Of a stretch of DNA of 64,000 nucleotides, positions 62,357-64,000 are shown one piece after another; within the stretch, counting starts at the first letter, position 1; each line of letters opens with the position of its first letter. The position numbers and the translations under genes were made by a program. The DNA comes from Methylobacterium sp. PvR107 (GTDB lineage Bacteria > Pseudomonadota > Alphaproteobacteria > Rhizobiales > Beijerinckiaceae): contig NZ_JAFIBW010000001.1 in NCBI RefSeq assembly GCF_017833295.1, forward strand, positions 5,890,001 to 5,954,000, read 5' to 3'. A model generated the notes under the pieces. That model saw only the letters and a list, made by a program, of their open reading frames with translations, searched no databases and had not been told where the DNA came from.

Positions 62357-63394
62357 TCAGGCGGCGGCCTGGATCCAGGTCTGCGCCACGTCGTCCCAGC
62401 CGGAGAGGAACGCGTCCACGCAGCGCGGGTCGAAGTGGCGGCCGGCCTGGTCCGTCATGAAGGCCCGCGCGCGCTCGAGGGGCCAGGCGGTCTTGTAGGG
62501 GCGCTCGGACACCAGGGCGTCGAACACGTCGGCCACCGCCACGATGCGGCCGGAGAGCGGAATCGCCTCGCCGCTCAGGCCCTTCGGATAGCCCGTTCCG
62601 TCCCAGCGCTCGTGGTGGCTCTCGGCGATCTCGGCGGCGAGCCGCACGACGTCGGAGGTGCTGCCCTCCAGGATCCGGCGCCCGCGCTCGGCGTGCTTCT
62701 CCATCTCGGCGCGCTCGTCGGCGGAGAGAGGCCCGCGCTTCAGCAGGATCGAGTCGGGAACCCCGATCTTGCCGACGTCGTGCATCGTGGAGGCGAGTTT
62801 CAGGGTCTGGATCGCGGCGGGCTCGAAGCCGAGGTTCCGGGCGATCACGCCGACATAGCCCGCCACCCGGGCGATGTGATCGCCGGTATCGGTGTCGCGG
62901 TGCTCGGCGGCGCGCATCAGCAGGGCGATGATCTCGTGCTCCCGCGCCTCGATCACCGAGACCGCGGCCGCGACTTCGCGGGCGAGCGAGGCGGCGTGGT
63001 CCTGCTCCTGACGGTGCGCCGCGCTGATCCGCATCAGGTTGGTGATGCGCGCCTGGATCTCGACCGGGTCGCAGGGTTTGCCGAGGAAATCGGTGGCGCC
63101 CGCCCGCAACGCCTCGTGGCGCAGGCTGCGCTGATCGAGGCTCGTCACCATGACGATCGGCACATGCGCGAAGCCCGGCACCGCCCGGGCGGCCGCGATG
63201 ACCTCGAGACCGGTCAGGCCGGGCATGTCGTAATCGGTGACCACGACGCCGATCCGGTCGACATGTGCCCGCAGGAACGCAAGCGCCGCCCGAGGGCAGG
63301 TGAAGGCCACGGGCTCGCAGCCGGCCACGGGCTTCAGCGCCTGCAGCATCAGGAGGTTGTTCATCTCGGAATCGTCGAGGATCAGAGCGAGCAT
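62357..63394 (-). CDS. Response regulator with HD-GYP phosphodiesterase domain
   Basis: 345 residues. Receiver (LALILDDSEMNNLLM, acceptor Asp about 54 in VVTDYDMPG, Lys in FLGKPCDPVE). HD-GYP domain from about 150: EHRDTDTGDHIARVAGYV, STMHDVGKIGVPDSILLK (HD about 203-204), ESHHERWDGTGYPKGLSGEAIPLSGRIVAVADVFDALVSERPYK. All metal and GYP residues present, so an active c-di-GMP hydrolase is expected. It precedes the hybrid kinase in transcription (same strand, 58 bp apart), so both share an operon. Confidence 0.93.
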   Translation of the reverse strand: MLALILDDSEMNNLLMLQALKPVAGCEPVAFTCPRAALAFLRAHVDRIGVVVTDYDMPGLTGLEVIAAARAVPGFAHVPIVMVTSLDQRSLRHEALRAGATDFLGKPCDPVEIQARITNLMRISAAHRQEQDHAASLAREVAAAVSVIEAREHEIIALLMRAAEHRDTDTGDHIARVAGYVGVIARNLGFEPAAIQTLKLASTMHDVGKIGVPDSILLKRGPLSADERAEMEKHAERGRRILEGSTSDVVRLAAEIAESHHERWDGTGYPKGLSGEAIPLSGRIVAVADVFDALVSERPYKTAWPLERARAFMTDQAGRHFDPRCVDAFLSGWDDVAQTWIQAAA

Positions 63395-63448
63395 CGCGTC
63401 ACTCCCGGACGAGGTTCCATCGGTGCAGGCCCGGCATCGTCGCTCCGC

Positions 63449-64000
63449 TCACTGCGTGATCAGCAGCTTGCCGCTGATCGGTCCCACGCCCTTGGGCACC
63501 GGGACGCTCGTCGCGTCGTAGTTGGCGTTGAGATACAGGTTCGGCCCCTCGTAGAGATTCACCTGCTGCGCCACCACGACGGTGTAGGCGGATTGATCCG
63601 CCACCGGCTTGTCGGCGTCGATGACGAGGCGTCCGGCCGGCAGGTAGATCGTGCCCAGCATCGTGCGGGCGTTGTTGCTGATGATCCGGTAGATCCGCAT
63701 CGGCTTCGTCTGGCCGAGCGGCGGCGGCGTCGGCGGCAGCAGCAGCCCGGTGAGATCGTCAACGAGGCCCAGGGCCGGATCAATCGGGCTGGAGACGGTC
63801 GTCTGCTCGGCCATCAGCAAGCCCGCCATATCGCCGGTGGTCGGCGCCGTGAGGCTGACGGTCGTCTTCTTGTCGAAGAGCAGACCCGCCTTGTCGCCTA
63901 CGAAATAGAGGCCGACATCCGTGCCGGTGAGCGTGGCATTGTCCTTCACGATCAGAGGTCCGTCCTTGAACACGTAGATGCCGGGCCTCATCGTCACCAC
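63449..64000 (-). CDS. Pilus-assembly TadE/TadG-like protein, C-terminal part (runs off the window)
   Basis: 183 residues visible; the 5' end lies beyond 64000. MRPGIYVFKDGPLIVKDNATLTGTDVGLYFVGDKAGLLFDKKTTVSLTAPTTGDMAGLLM, then RIISNNARTMLGTIYLPAGRLVIDADKPVADQSAYTVVVAQQVNLYEGPNLYLNANYDATSVPVPKGVGPISG. The PGVYV-F-DGPL--D-NATLTGTDV---F-GD pattern and the GTIYLP-G strand are those of extracytoplasmic Flp-pilus (Tad) proteins in Methylobacterium. C-di-GMP genes next door fit an attachment theme. Partial. Confidence 0.75.
   Translation of the reverse strand: MVTMRPGIYVFKDGPLIVKDNATLTGTDVGLYFVGDKAGLLFDKKTTVSLTAPTTGDMAGLLMAEQTTVSSPIDPALGLVDDLTGLLLPPTPPPLGQTKPMRIYRIISNNARTMLGTIYLPAGRLVIDADKPVADQSAYTVVVAQQVNLYEGPNLYLNANYDATSVPVPKGVGPISGKLLITQ

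Overview
The window reads as the chromosome (or a large plasmid) of a GC-rich alphaproteobacterium, most likely Methylobacterium or a close relative. This is inferred from very high GC, an Omp31-type porin, many small Gly-rich or signal-peptide proteins, CHASE3/HWE-type sensor remnants, and small hypotheticals of a kind I associate with Methylobacterium accessory islands. No tRNA, rRNA or CRISPR array was seen.

Accessory half (about 1-36 kb). Short hypothetical genes lie on both strands with many paralogous pairs (1398/2298, 7217/25104, 8259/21075, 26577/30502). Decayed genes include a frameshifted Gly-rich protein, a stop-interrupted secreted protein, two serine-recombinase remnants and a TerL (phage terminase) remnant. 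Five insertion sequences are present: IS6 (14.46-15.35 kb), IS3 with an A7 frameshift site (16.01-17.34 kb), IS21 with a 7-bp target duplication (18.16-20.81 kb), a second IS21 (about 27.87-30.50 kb), IS256 with an 8-bp target duplication inside the terminase start (31.25-32.68 kb), plus a second IS3 (34.66-35.86 kb), making six in all. A 236-bp sequence ending in a tRNA-Ser-like 3' end occurs twice (14.19 and 34.31 kb). One phage-type gene is split so that its N-half (7.83 kb) and C-half (25.49 kb) would rejoin in frame if the intervening 17.7 kb were a circle. A REP-like hairpin occurs three times. The region looks like a graveyard of integrative elements and prophage.

Surface-glycan and acyl cluster (36-48.3 kb). 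A NeuD-type acyltransferase, SDR, acyl carrier protein, KAS III, a second carrier protein and an FkbH-type HAD enzyme form one tightly overlapping minus-strand operon, with a MaoC-SDR fusion divergent from it. Beyond two small genes follow a hexapeptide acetyltransferase and a 1315-residue double glycosyltransferase with repeated N-terminal modules. Together they suggest assembly of a short (possibly glyceryl-derived or hydroxy) acyl group and its placement on a surface glycan or glycoprotein.

Core-like right end (48.3-64 kb). An IS481 remnant and a Tat-exported nucleoside deaminase precede a heavy-metal RND pump (CzcA/CusA type) with its adaptor, a PhaR-N-like mini-regulator, and an OmpR/histidine-kinase pair. 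These are followed by a signalling block: a diguanylate cyclase, a hybrid histidine kinase with REC and HPt, and a REC-HD-GYP phosphodiesterase, i.e. enzymes that make and break c-di-GMP around a phosphorelay. The window ends inside a TadE/TadG-like pilus-assembly protein.
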